From Favolaschia claudopus (Eukaryota; Basidiomycota; Agaricomycetes; Agaricales; Mycenaceae), in contig JAWWNJ010000001.1 in NCBI GenBank assembly GCA_037176885.1, positions 2,170,001-2,234,000 of the forward strand: a stretch of 64,000 bases of DNA, written 5' to 3'. The notes below the pieces were generated by a model, which had not been told where the DNA came from, made no database searches, and saw only the letters and a list, made by a program, of their open reading frames with translations. The position numbers and the translations under genes were made by a program. Of the stretch, positions 26,501 to 36,612 are shown one piece after another (position 1 is the stretch's first letter; every line of letters begins with the position of its first letter).

Positions 26501-26629
26501 GCGTCTCCTCCTTCGAAACAAATCGCCGCGATGGCAACTCCGTCGGCAAAATTGGCAGGCAACTTCCCTGTTCCTGCAGCACCGACGCCGCTAGTCAACG
26601 GCAAGAAACGCAAAAAATCGCTTGACTAG
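23537..26629 (+). CDS. NAN1: WD-repeat protein of the t-UTP complex (Nan1/Utp17, WDR75)
   Basis: Subunit of the UTP-A complex that binds nascent pre-rRNA in the small-subunit processome. Starts are at 23537 or 23552 (MSKKAKGKAKE, basic). Beta-propeller blades are visible: RIYAVSTGKIVSTL, NGVLAVWDFL, ALNP/LTCLAFHPTEDYFATGD, GNIRLWYC, SSIAFTSNGAYLLSGGEESV and VVWQLHTGKREFLPRIG. A second set includes FCRVERTTISPSGDWMATVD, YLKIWKWDRKTGFWILNT, HLSWSADGSLLAISL and YLAAVSATDLMLWDL. Six introns fit the frame; two of them are easy to miss because they are multiples of three or leave long open frames, e.g. the 51-nt intron just before DPSTGPSTSKTS near 24781-24831. The C-terminus ends in a basic NGKKRKKSLD. 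Confidence 0.83.
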
Positions 26630-27870
26630 CCGAACCGTAATCAGCTATCTATTATACAATTCAGAGTGTGCCGTAATTGTCTTTGTCTTTTGTCTTTGTC
26701 TCGAGTCAACTGTCAAAGTGTCCGGCTTCGGTTATCGGTTATCCCGGGATCCGGTTGTTGTTCCCGTCCTCCTGCGCGCGCTTACTGCTCTGTCTTGCCC
26801 TCACTGGGAGTTGCCAGAAATCATTATATGGCATTTTGCATTGTTCTGGCTTCCAGTTTCCAAGTTCTGTTCTGTTTGTTTTAAGGAAATCTCGATTCGG
26901 CGGACTGGATTTTCAGAAAATCATTTTCTCTTGCTTAGTGAAACTTGGTATCCCCCTACGAGCACCACCTTGAATGCTCTGCTTATTCTTCTATGAAAAA
27001 TTGATGTTCCCCAAGAGTGTCATCGTGTGCAGTACTACATACTCGCTTTCCCAACTGTACTGGACGGATTTTTCAACATCCTCTGTTGACACTTAACTCA
27101 TTTGGGATATTGCTATCTTATCCTTGATTCAACAGTGCTCTGAAGCCCAGCTACAAGCACAATCCCCACCATCCCCAAGTCACTTATCGCCGGCGCTCTT
27201 CTTATGTCTCAAGCTGCAGAGTTGAATTTGGCTCATCCTACGAGTGTCATCATGAATGTGCACAATGCACATCCCCTTGAGGTTTCGATTTCTTTGCTCT
27301 GTGGGTGTTCACCTTCATGCAACCATAAACTGGAATTGCCTATGAGCGTCAACCTGCACTTGCTTATCCTCCCTCACAAGTCCCACAGGGGCCAACCTGC
27401 ATTTGCTGGCTGCTCTCAATGCTGTTCGTCTGACTGGATTCATTAGAGGAGACTGGGATCAATCTACGTATTGGGACCGGGATCTTGGACACAAGGACGT
27501 GAGGAACCAACCGCAGGTTGGTGACGAGCGTCTATTGAATGTGGAGTGCAGATTTATTTCTACTTGCTCTGTAACGGTGAGAACTGAATTCAGACTGTGT
27601 CAAGCACTCAAAATGCTTGCAACATGAAGGAGGAAAGACGGAGCATATGTATTGAATACTTGATTTTTACCTCCGAGTGCCAGCATATTTCGTGGTTAAT
27701 TGTGCTTATACTTTCGTAGCGGAGCACGAGTTCCTGCTAGTCTTAGTACATAGAGATGTATAAAACCAATTTAAGTAAAGGCGAAAACTCTATCGGTGTG
27801 GCATACACAATTGTGTGGAAGGCAAATTCCAAAGGGTACGATACGTAGCGGAGAGATTCAGAGATCGACC
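26630..27870. other. intergenic, no gene recognised
   Basis: About 1.2 kb between the convergent ends of NAN1 and the left F-box gene. It is AT-richer than its surroundings, with only short frames (for example 27204-27446) that show no domain. No transposon ends or tRNA were found. Confidence 0.4.
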
Positions 27871-30236
27871 TCACATTGATAGTGCCTCTTCCTCAGGAGT
27901 TGTTGCGCCTCGAGGAAGCTTGGCCAGCGTGCAAATACCAGTCAATTCTGATATCTGCTCGGTCGTCAACCGCCCACCCAGCTCTTCGGAGATATATATC
28001 TTGCGCAGGGGCGTCCCAAACTTCATTCGGTCACTCGCCCATTGGAGGAGAATCGTAGGTTCAATGGACTGGCAATCCACAGCCGTAAGATGGGGGGAAA
28101 CGGGGTTACGAAGGTCCTCGCGGCGGAAGAACAGCCCGAAGAACTGGTTGGCAACATTCGCGACTCGCAGATAGCATAGATTCGGCATCGAATCAAGCCA
28201 GCGCGTCATAGCCGCAAGGCCTTGCGGGCCCACATCGAACTGAATCGAGTATGTTGTCAGTAATCTGACTTTCGGGAAGGCTCCGTGAAGCTGAAGGAAG
28301 AGGGGGAGGTAGTCGTCGCCGCACAGATTCATGAGTGTGAGGTCGTTGACACCAGGGGCAGATATTAGAGAGAAGAGGAACATGGCATATTGACGCGAGA
28401 AGTCGGCCACGACAAGAGTACGCAGATGGGGAAGCTGAACTGGGGGAAGAGTTTGAATTTGGGTACTTTCAGCGTACACGGGGCCGGCACCGTCCATCGA
28501 GAGTTTTTGCAGTCGAGGGCAGTTCACGAGGATCTCGCGGAAGCGGTCAACATCAGGAGAATGTGAGGAAGGGAGGCGTCTGATGTCGAAGGTGGTGAGG
28601 TTCTGGAGGACAGATCCCGACCAGTCGATGGGCACGCCGTTCAAAGACAAGTATGAGAGGCTGGCCGAAGTTGCTCTGCCGAGGAACGGCTGTGGGACAA
28701 TATGGGGCCACATAACTGATTTTCTCTCCTCATTTTTGAGGCCACCGCGATGAAGCTCAAAGCGCTGTAACATGGGCACACCGGACGACGGACCGAACGT
28801 CCCCAAAAGCTCCAACACCACAAGCGCGCTTTTCCAATCATCGACCACCACAATGAGCATTCGGATAGTGGCAAGCTTTTCGAACAGGCGTATGAGGATC
28901 TGGCGCATGTCAACGGCGGTCATGGTTAGTTCATCAGAAATCGTTCCCTTAGACTCATCGTCGGTTTCGTCGAGCTCGTCGCCTTCCGGGTCGCCGTCGA
29001 TGCGAATGTCGAGCGGGGCTTGACGCGCTCTGTCGAACCAAGCCCACGCCCGATCAAGCTTTGGGCCCGAGCCACGATACCAGACGGCGTTCCACAGTGT
29101 GGAATCTCCAATCGCTACCTCCCTCCACCGTCGGCACGTCCATGTTATACGCAGCCGTGCGTCCACCGGTCGCTTCATTGAATCCCATACTACGAAGCGG
29201 ATGATGTTGCTGAGGATCTCGGTCGGAAGATCGTTGACACGGAAGAGACGGAAGTATCTGAGCATGTAACTCTGTCGCGCGAACACGAGCTGAGCTTTGA
29301 CTTCCGGGGGAAGCGGCCTGGGGTATATGTCTCTTTGTACTTCCTCGATTTGTCGCGCGATGACGAGATAACGCAGGCCCTCGAGCCGGATTTGCTGTCG
29401 CTCTTGTGGGGTGAAGGGATGGGGCTCCCATCGCGCGACAATGCGTCCGAAGTGCTCGCTGATCGCGCGGGCGGTGGGGATGTGAGGTGGGTTGGTGTGG
29501 GTGGCAGTGACATCGGGGGAGCGAAGAGCTGAGATGCGCGCAATGAAAGCCTGATCACTAGGATTCAAGAAGCTGGCAAGTGAGCTGACGGACACCTGGA
29601 TCACATCCACAGTCAGTATGGAACAAACGGTCAAGCCGAACACCATTATACTCAAGCACTTACAATACGAGCCCCTTGACCAGTGCCCTTGCTCTTATCG
29701 TGGCGGATATCAAAAATTATTACTTGGATCTCCTTGAAACGATCAGCTTCTCTGCCTCTGCGACCCTTTATTTCTGCGCGAACGGATACAAATAAATTCT
29801 TGAGGTCTTCCGGGGTCTTCAGCGAACGAGTCTTCTCTTGTGACTGCCAAAAATTGAGCTTGTACCCGACACACAAGTCCTGAATCCGAATATCCATCCG
29901 TGTAGATAGGGCCTCGAACAAATCTTCCTCCCCGATTGAAGAAGACACGGTCATGGTGTTTGCGGTGTTACCCACGGGGACGACGAACACAACTCGCAGG
30001 TCTGAAATAATTTCAGAAGAGATGCAGGATTTGCAGCATGAGATCGTAGTACCATCTTGCTCGTCGTCGCTAGTACTACTGTTAACGTTTTCTGTTTCCC
30101 CCTCGATGTTCTCCACATCCTTTTGCAAAGTTGGTGGATATGCTGAGGCTTGGAACTGGGATGTGTCGTTGCGATGGTCCTGAACAGGGGTCGTATTGTC
30201 CGTATCAATGTGGTTGTTCAACGTGCTCTGCGCCAT
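27871..30236 (-). CDS. F-box protein, left tandem copy, probable chimera with a foreign first exon
   Basis: Exon 2 (29595-27871) encodes an F-box protein of ~575 residues. It has an N-terminal helical region (SSLASFLNPSDQAFIARI), an F-box (VNDLPTEILSNIIRFVVWD, TCRRWREVA) and leucine-rich-like repeats to EEEALSM. Its sister at 31180-33003 starts with a 9-nt exon (Met-Thr-Thr). Here that exon is absent, and an unrelated 191-codon frame (30236-29664; GGT-rich start MAQSTLNNHIDTD, then FVVPVGNTANTMTVSSSIGE and CVGYKLNFWQSQEK) ends in a perfect GTAAGT donor in the same phase. Splicing gives a 765-residue fusion. Unspliced, the first frame ends four codons later. The upstream part resembles small domains found in transposon-associated agaricomycete proteins, an uncertain match. 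An in-intron ATG (MSIMVFGLTV) offers a third start. Confidence 0.62.
27881..29610 (-). repeat. left copy of ~1.7 kb tandem segmental duplication
   Basis: Direct repeat of 31190-32940. It spans the whole F-box exon 2 and a little of the intron upstream. The offset between copies is 3309 bp at the 3' end and 3327 bp at the 5' end, owing to linker indels. Divergence is uneven: about 10% over the last 260 bp but one mismatch in 236 bp next to it. Confidence 0.9.
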
Positions 30237-31179
30237 GAACCATGCGGATGTGACGCCGCGTTACAGCCAAACCGACCTCGGAATTACTTGCCAGATAAAT
30301 TCAAACCTTCGCGCTCTCATCACACCGCTCCCTAGGCCTCAACCTTGGCTTCAGGTTGACCTTCAAGATGACGAGGCTTTGTAAAGATCATCTTAAAGCC
30401 CTCTGTCACTAAAATCTTAGTCCGAAATTCTATTGAGGTCCAGGATTCACTTTACCGATTCAACACACAAATCGTCACTCGTCGGCTCCCCTGTGTTCTT
30501 TGCCGAGGTTCAGCAATCGATAATTGACAAAATTGTGGTCCTGCTTTGAATCGACGTCTTTCAAGACATGAGCCCAACCTAGTTCTCCGGAATCCACATC
30601 ACTCTGCAGCTCGGTTTGCTTCGAGTGTTGGACTATTCCCGACATTCTACATGGTTCAAGCAGAAACACGGATCGTGATAAACCACTTCTCCGCGTTTTC
30701 TGGCCTTGATCGTTTTTTGAACTTCTGGATCCAGCCTGCGTGTCGAAACCTCACCACTAGCGTTCTTCGCAACTCTGAGGTTTTGCGCTGATATTTTCTG
30801 CAAGGACTTGGCGTTCCGGCGCTCAGATCGACTGTATACCTCGTTGTCCTTTCACCAGCACCGCCAGCTTCTGATCTTCGCTCGAGATGCCTGGCGTTGT
30901 ATGTTAATCTGTGAACCTAGCCATGTTTCTTTGGTCGATATGGTTGCTTGAATTCAGACCCATCCGCGACGTACGAGATGAAAGGTAAGCCATTATTTGG
31001 CGCTAGTTTGAACAATGCGTATCTCACAATGCACGCTATTACATACGCAAACAGTGATTGGGCAGTAAAAAAACCAGAAGATCCGCAAATATATTGAAAA
31101 CAACTACGTACGTGCTATAGCTACATTTGTTAGTATAAATCTGTTAACCGTGACGAGCCAGAATTCAGTCAGTGAGCTT
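30237..31179. other. spacer between the tandem F-box genes
   Basis: Not part of the duplication. Apart from the coding-like fragment at 30478-30900, it is AT-rich and without clear signals. Confidence 0.4.
30478..30900 (-). pseudogene. coding-like fragment, possibly a decayed or two-exon small gene
   Basis: Two adjacent minus-strand stretches look coding. One is about 30650-30840, reading KSLQKISAQNLRVAKNASGE and RRLDPEVQKTIKARKRGE. The other is about 30478-30625, reading QTELQSDVDSGELGWAHVLK and VNYRLLNLGKEHRG. A 68-nt intron (donor GTGGTT, acceptor GAAG) would join them in frame, but no convincing start codon was found. It lies just upstream of the chimeric F-box gene and could be a remnant of the element that supplied that gene's first exon. 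No family recognised. Confidence 0.25.
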
Positions 31180-33003
31180 TTACATCGACAGCGCCTCTTC
31201 CTCGGGCGTCGTTGCGCCTCGAGGCAGCTTGGCCAGCGTGCAGATACCAGTCAATTCTGATATCTGCTCGGTCGTCAACCTCCCACCCAACTCTTCAGAG
31301 ATATATATCTTGCGCAACGGGGTCCCAAACTTCATCCGGTCATTCGCCCATTGGAGGAGAATTGTAGGTTCAATGGATTGACAATCCACAACTGTAAGAT
31401 GGGGAGAGACGGAGTTACCAAGGTCCTCACGGCGAAAGAACAGGCCGAAGAACTGGTTGGCAACATTCGCGACTCGCAGGTAGCATAGATTCGGCATCGA
31501 ATCAAGCCAGCGCGTCATAGCCGCAAGGCCTTGCGGGCCCACATCGAACTGAATCGAGTATGTTGTCAGTAATCTGACTTTCGGGAAGGCTCCGTGAAGC
31601 TGAAGGAAGAGGGGGAGGTAGTCGTCGCCGCACAGATTCATGAGTGTGAGGTCGTTGACACCAGGGGCAGATATCAGAGAGAAGAGGAACATGGCATATT
31701 GACGCGAGAAGTCGGCGATGACGAGTGTGCGTAGATGGGGAAGCTCGACGGGAGGGAGGCGCTCTGTGTCTTCTTCATCAAATTTGGGACCAGCACCGTC
31801 CATTGAAAGCTTTTGCAGCCGGGGGCAGTTCATGAGGACCTCGCGGAACCGGTGAACATCAGGAGAATGTGAGGAAGGGAGGCGTCTGATGTCGAAGGTG
31901 GTGAGGTTCTGGAGGACGGATCCCGACCAGTCGATGGGCACGCCATTCAAAGACAGATACGAGAGGCTGGCCGGAGTCGCTCCGCCGAGGAACGGTTGGG
32001 GGACAATATGGGGCCACATGAGGGATTTCCTGTCCTCGTTTTTAAGGCCACCGCGATGAAGCTCAAAGCGCTGTAACATGGGCACACCGGACGACGGACC
32101 GAACGTCCCCAAAAGCTCCAACACCACAAGCGCGCTTTTCCAATCATCGACCACCACAATGAGCATCCGGATGGTGGCAAGCTTCTTGAACAGACGAATG
32201 AGCATCTGGCGCATATCAGCGGCGGTCATAGTGGGTTCGGTGGACACGTTAACCGTGGTCGTTTCAGTGGGGACCGTTCCAGAATCAGGCTCCTCATCGA
32301 TCTCGTCGCCTTCCGGGTCGCCGTCGATGCGAATGTCGAGCGGGGCTTGACGCGCTCTGTCGAACCAAGCCCACGCCCGATCGAGCTTTGGCCCCGAGCC
32401 GCGATACCATACAGCGTTCCACAGTGTGGAATCTTCGATCGCCACCTCCCTCCACCGTCGGCAGGTCCATGTTATACGCAGCCGTGCGTCCACCGGTCGC
32501 TTCATCGAGTCCCATACCACGAAGCGGATGATGTTGCTGAGGATCTCGGTCGGAAGATCGTTGATACGGAAGAGACGGAAGTATCTGAGCATGTAACTCT
32601 GTCGCGCGAACACGAGCTGAGCTTTGACTTCGGGGGGGAGTTGCCTGGGGTATATGTCTCTTTGTACTTCCTCGATTTGTCGCGCGATGACGAGATAACG
32701 CAGGCCCTCGAGCCGGATTTGCTGTCGCTCCTGTGGGGTGAAGGGGTGAGGCTCCCATCGCGCGACAATGCGTCCGAAGTGCTCGCTGATCGCGCGGGCG
32801 GTGGGGATGTGAGGTGGGTTGGTGTGGGTGGCAGTGACATCGGGGGACCGGAGAGCTGCGACGCGTGCGATGAATTCCTGATCACTTGGATTCAGAAAGC
32901 TGGCAAGCGAGCTGACGGATACCTAGAGGTCATCCGAGGTCAGCAGGGGGGAGAGAAGACGGTGGCATGGGCATGGACATTGCCGACAACGTACCGTGGT
33001 CAT
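31180..33003 (-). CDS. F-box protein, right tandem copy
   Basis: Likely substrate receptor of an SCF ubiquitin ligase. Exon 1 is only 9 nt (ATG ACC ACG, 33003-32995), followed by a 72-nt intron (GTACGT...CTCTAG) and a single 1743-nt exon; total 583 residues. Order of parts: N-terminal helical region (SSLASFLNPSDQEFIARV), basic/aromatic linker, F-box (INDLPTEILSNIIRFVVWD, TCRRWREVA), an acidic Thr-rich linker, then leucine-rich-like repeats (LSYLSLNGVPIDWSGSVL, FDIRRLPSSHSPDV, LMNLCGDDYLPLFLQL). This is the common layout of expanded F-box families in agaricomycetes. A TATA box lies 53 bp upstream of the ATG. The substrate cannot be predicted. Confidence 0.85.
31190..32940 (-). repeat. right copy of ~1.7 kb tandem segmental duplication
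   Basis: Partner of 27881-29610. The homology stops inside intron 1, so exon 1 and the promoter of this copy were not duplicated, or were lost on the other side. Confidence 0.9.
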
Positions 33004-33055
33004 TGTGGTGAGTGAGAGAGAGGAAATGGGGAGATTTGGATGGGGTGAAAGACGG

Positions 33056-33062
33056 ATTTATA
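33056..33062 (-). promoter_or_regulatory. TATA box of right F-box gene
   Basis: TATAAAT on the minus strand, 53 bp upstream of the ATG at 33003. Confidence 0.45.
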
Positions 33063-34175
33063 GGGTCGGGGGTATCAACCAATTGGTGGCGAAAAATACA
33101 AGGAAGAGGGTCGGGTAGAGTAGACGTTGTTGAGAATTAGGAAGGATGGAAATAAGTACCAACAATCCCAGGGTCCACGTGCGCCTACAATCACCCACAA
33201 CAATTCTTTAGCGCTCTACGACGTCTTTCTTGACGAGAACACCAGCGAAGCGCGACAAAAAATCCTCTAGCGAGTAAGCCTTTCGTCTTTGCAGGTGAGA
33301 GCGAAAAATGAGGGAAAGAGCAGAGAGGGCGGGACAAAGGAGCGAGAATCTGACCCCGGCAAGCCCTTTTAAAGCGCGTCAGTGATTGTTTTCTGGTCCC
33401 TTTCAGGCCACCATAATGCCAAAGCCGGACTCAGTAGATGCTTTGACACGAGAAAACGAGGATAGAGCGGCCCTCCGGTGGGGGTCGGGTGGCCAGATGG
33501 AGCGCAGAACGGGAAACTAGCCAGGACAAAGGAGCGCGAACAAGATCCGAGCGTCCATGTGCGCTGGCAACGACCAACTGAAACCAGGTCCATTAGCATT
33601 CAAGGAACTTTCCGACTTGGACCACAAAGCAACGCAGAGTTTGTCGAACAAAACTATCAATCCCGTAACCGACGCGATCGATCACTTTGCCTCTCCCTTG
33701 AACCGCCCTACAAAGCCTTTGTCCTCATCTCAACCGGCCCAAGCATCCTTTGCGCATTCAAACTCAGTCCCATTGACTGTCAATCCCAAGTACTTCTACG
33801 AGCGAATATTAAATCCGCCATTCTCATTTTCCTTTCTGTGTCTTCTCCCTTCAAACTTCCCGCCGGCAATCCCCATTCCTTCTGCTCCGGTCTTTGCTTT
33901 GTTGAAATTCGGCATTTCCCTTGCTTTGCACCTTCAGCCACGGATGGAATGTGAGCTTAGATTTTTTGGCGGAACCCATGAGGCTCGCGAATCCTCTTTA
34001 GGGAGGAGGCACTGCCACACTCACCTCCCTTCCGCTCTTCACTCGCTTCACACATACCCTACAAGGCTTTACAAGGATACCTACCGTTATATTTCTTCGA
34101 GCTACACACGTACACAGTAAACTACATACAGCATATGATAATATATGTTAAGGTCAATCTGGCCAGTCTCGTGTA
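33063..34175. other. intergenic, one uncertain open frame
   Basis: About 1.1 kb upstream of the F-box gene. It contains two similar short stretches (ACAAAGGAGCG near 33335 and 33525). A 187-codon plus-strand frame (33557-34120; start MCAGNDQLKPG) has no recognisable domain and ends in a His/Ser/Tyr-rich tail that looks non-coding. I do not call it a gene. Confidence 0.35.
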
Positions 34176-36342
34176 TCAAGGCCATGCACCAGGCAATTCA
34201 GTGTCCCTCATGCCCGAGCCTGACGCTGCGGGTTTGGGGGACATGAAAAGCAATTCCTCGACCAATGTCGAAACGATGTTGTTTTCCGCGTCCTCCGAAA
34301 CAGTACCCTCCGGCGGCAGCTGTTCCTTGATCTTTGCGGGAAGGCTTGGGTGCGCCTTGTCCGTAATTCCCATCTGGCGCACAATGAGTCAGAGAATCAT
34401 ACAAAGCAGGTAAACGCACCGCAGCAAGACGTTTCGTGATCCTATGCAGCGAACGCTCAGCCGGCGTCTCCACGACTACTTCGTGGCGGCGGGTGGGGCG
34501 CCCGTTATACGTATTGCTACGATGAGGGATACTGTACATCTCCAAGGGTGGATATCCCACCCTGGGATTGCCGGTGCTAACCAGATGCACTGCAGGTTTC
34601 GCTGCTGGCGCATCGGTGGTCCTATTGAGCGCCGAATGCTCGGCAGTAGTCGGAGCGCTAGAAAAATATAATTGAGCGTGAGTAAATGGATAAATCAACA
34701 CGGAAACGCGTACGCTTCGAGGTCCGTCAACCGCACTTCCCTCGCCATTCGGCGCTCTTCGCGTTCAGCTCTGTAGCGCTCCTTCTCGGCCTTGTAGAGC
34801 GATTTGGCCGCTTCGACCTGAGCCCTGAGTTCCTGTGGCGTTGGTTTCGCGTTGGTGGAGGCCTGTGCCGCCGCTGTTGGATCTGTAACATGCGGTGGGA
34901 CTTGAGGAGGACCCATGGGAGGAGGAGGAGGCACAGGTGGAGGAGGTCCGTGCGCAGGAGGCGGTGGTCCAGGGGGTGCAGCCCATGTAGCCCAAGGATG
35001 AAGACCGTGAGGGGGAGGCGGCGGTGGGAAGGGAGGTCTGGGATAGAAAGGGCTGTGAAGGTAAGGGCCACCCCAGGAGCCGCGACGACCATGACCACCA
35101 CGGCCGCCGCCTCGACCACGCCAGTGACCAGGACCTGACCAGAACGGGAAATCCTGATCTCCGGTGGGCGTGCTTGTGCGCAGCGGCTCACCTGGAGCTT
35201 CGGCAGAAGTGTCAGCGGGGGCGTTGCTCACGCCGCCGCCCAAGACTTCGGAGAATGAGCGAATGAGACCACCCATGGCCTCCGCCACACGTCGACCAGC
35301 TTCTTCCTCCGCTTGACGGCGGCGTTCCTGGGCAGAATTTCTGGTTGTCTCCATGAACTCGCCCGCCGCTTGAGAGATAGATGCGCGGTGGGAGCTCCAG
35401 TAAGCGCCGTTGGTGGCACTCTGGACGATATTGCGCAGCCCTTCAGAAAGCTCTGGGTGGGATGAGAGAACATTCTGCAAGTTTGAAAGCAGAGTCGCAA
35501 CATCGTTAGAGAGGGACGCCTGGGGAATGGGGTCGATAGTGGGAAGAGGTGGGTCCGTTGGATCCTCGACCGCAGCATTGTGAACGGTTTCAGCTGCGGC
35601 AGGATCGGTAGGGGCAACAGTCGCCCCGACCGGCTCTGTGGGGGGTCGCAGTTTCCAGAACCGGGTCGGGGTGAGCGACAGGAGTCGCAGTGCCGGTGGA
35701 AGAGGGAGTATCCTGAGTTTCGAAGAGGATGGGCTCTTCCTGCGACGCGACCGAGAGCGGCGGCGAGACGTAAATGGCTTTTCCCTTGCCTTTGTCCATC
35801 GTAGAGGTGAGCTTGATGTCGCCAAAGTCCGTCGTAGAGATGCTAGAATGCCCTATACTTTCCTGCTCGGCGGCGTCGTTAATGCTGACGTCAGAGTCCA
35901 CAACTTGGATGAAGGCATGGGGACTGTCTGAGTCTGCAGCCGCCGCGGAAAGGAATATACCATCGAGAGATGGGATGCGCTGCCAGTCGGCCTCAATGTC
36001 GAAAGGAAGCCCTTCTTTTCCAGGATTGCCGAATGTGTCACGGAACCCGGAGGTGCGAGGGGTAGCGGGCAAGGATTTCTCATTATTGGCTGAGAGATCC
36101 CGAACGCTGAACTTGACAACATCGCTAGCTGAGACGCTTTGGTAGTAGTCAATGAGCTCAGACTCAGAGCTAATAGTGATCTCGTCGTTGTCCGAGTCGA
36201 CATAGGATACACCGACTTGTTCAATTGGGATGCCGAAAAGAGTGTGAATCCTGTGTGAAAGTGTATTCCACGAGGGTTGAGACGAGAAGTTGACGCGGCG
36301 GATGAGGCCGCGTCCAGTGAGCTTGAATTGAGTGGTAGCCAT
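34176..36342 (-). CDS. PB1-domain protein with UBA-like C-terminus (p62/NBR1-like architecture)
   Basis: Start at 36342: MATTQFKLTGRGLIRRVNF, with the basic cluster of a PB1 domain, followed by its acidic OPCA motif (YVDSDNDEITISSESEL). After a disordered stretch and a ~46-nt intron comes a helical region (ATLLSNLQNVLSSHPELSEG, ETTRNSAQERRRQAEEEAGR). An RGG-type run (RGRGGGRGGHGRRG) and a long polyproline tract follow, then a charged coiled coil. After two more introns the C-terminus reads RLAA-MGITDKAHPSLPAKIKEQ...EDAENNIVSTLVEELL, a UBA-like helical bundle. PB1 plus UBA is the plan of the selective-autophagy receptors SQSTM1/NBR1, but no ZZ finger was seen, so an autophagy role is inferred only. 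Confidence 0.8.
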
Positions 36343-36594
36343 GGGTGGAGGGGTCAAGATGATCAAGGCACTATTTAAGGCATACAATGACTGCGCCCCC
36401 GCACGGACCATCTTTCGACTCATCCATTCCACAGCAGCTGCGGTCAAGGAACGTTCGAGATTTACACATATACAGACACTTTACTCATAACTAAAATCAC
36501 ACGCAGCCCGCCTGTTCGCTGTGGTTCTTGTTTAGGCAAAAATCCTGCAAGGCAGGGAATTCGCACTTCGTACACACAACCCGGTCATTCACTC

Positions 36595-36612
36595 TTCTTC
36601 TTCTTCTTCTTC
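36595..36612 (+). repeat. TTC trinucleotide microsatellite
   Basis: Six TTC units directly overlapping the 3' end of the aldo-keto reductase gene (GAA on its coding strand). Confidence 0.8.

Noticed and set aside
29652..30236. Stand-alone single-exon gene
   Set aside because: Possible, but the frame ends four codons past a perfect phase-compatible donor and the left F-box exon otherwise lacks a start. The fusion model is preferred, with the alternative stated.
32347..33015. 222-codon plus-strand open frame antisense to the right F-box gene
   Set aside because: It mirrors the F-box exon on the opposite strand, and the left copy has the same kind of shadow frame. Splice sites and protein family support the minus strand only.
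33300..33545. Possible transposon ends from the two ACAAAGGAGCG stretches
   Set aside because: Only an 11-bp match in direct orientation, with no coding element or target-site duplication between them.
33557..34120. 187-codon plus-strand frame
   Set aside because: No domain, no upstream promoter signal, and a His/Ser/Tyr-rich low-complexity tail. It is kept only as a note in the intergenic entry.
35024..35266. Plus-strand frame rich in Arg/His opposite the proline tract
   Set aside because: Antisense of the GC-rich RGG/polyproline coding region; a composition artefact.
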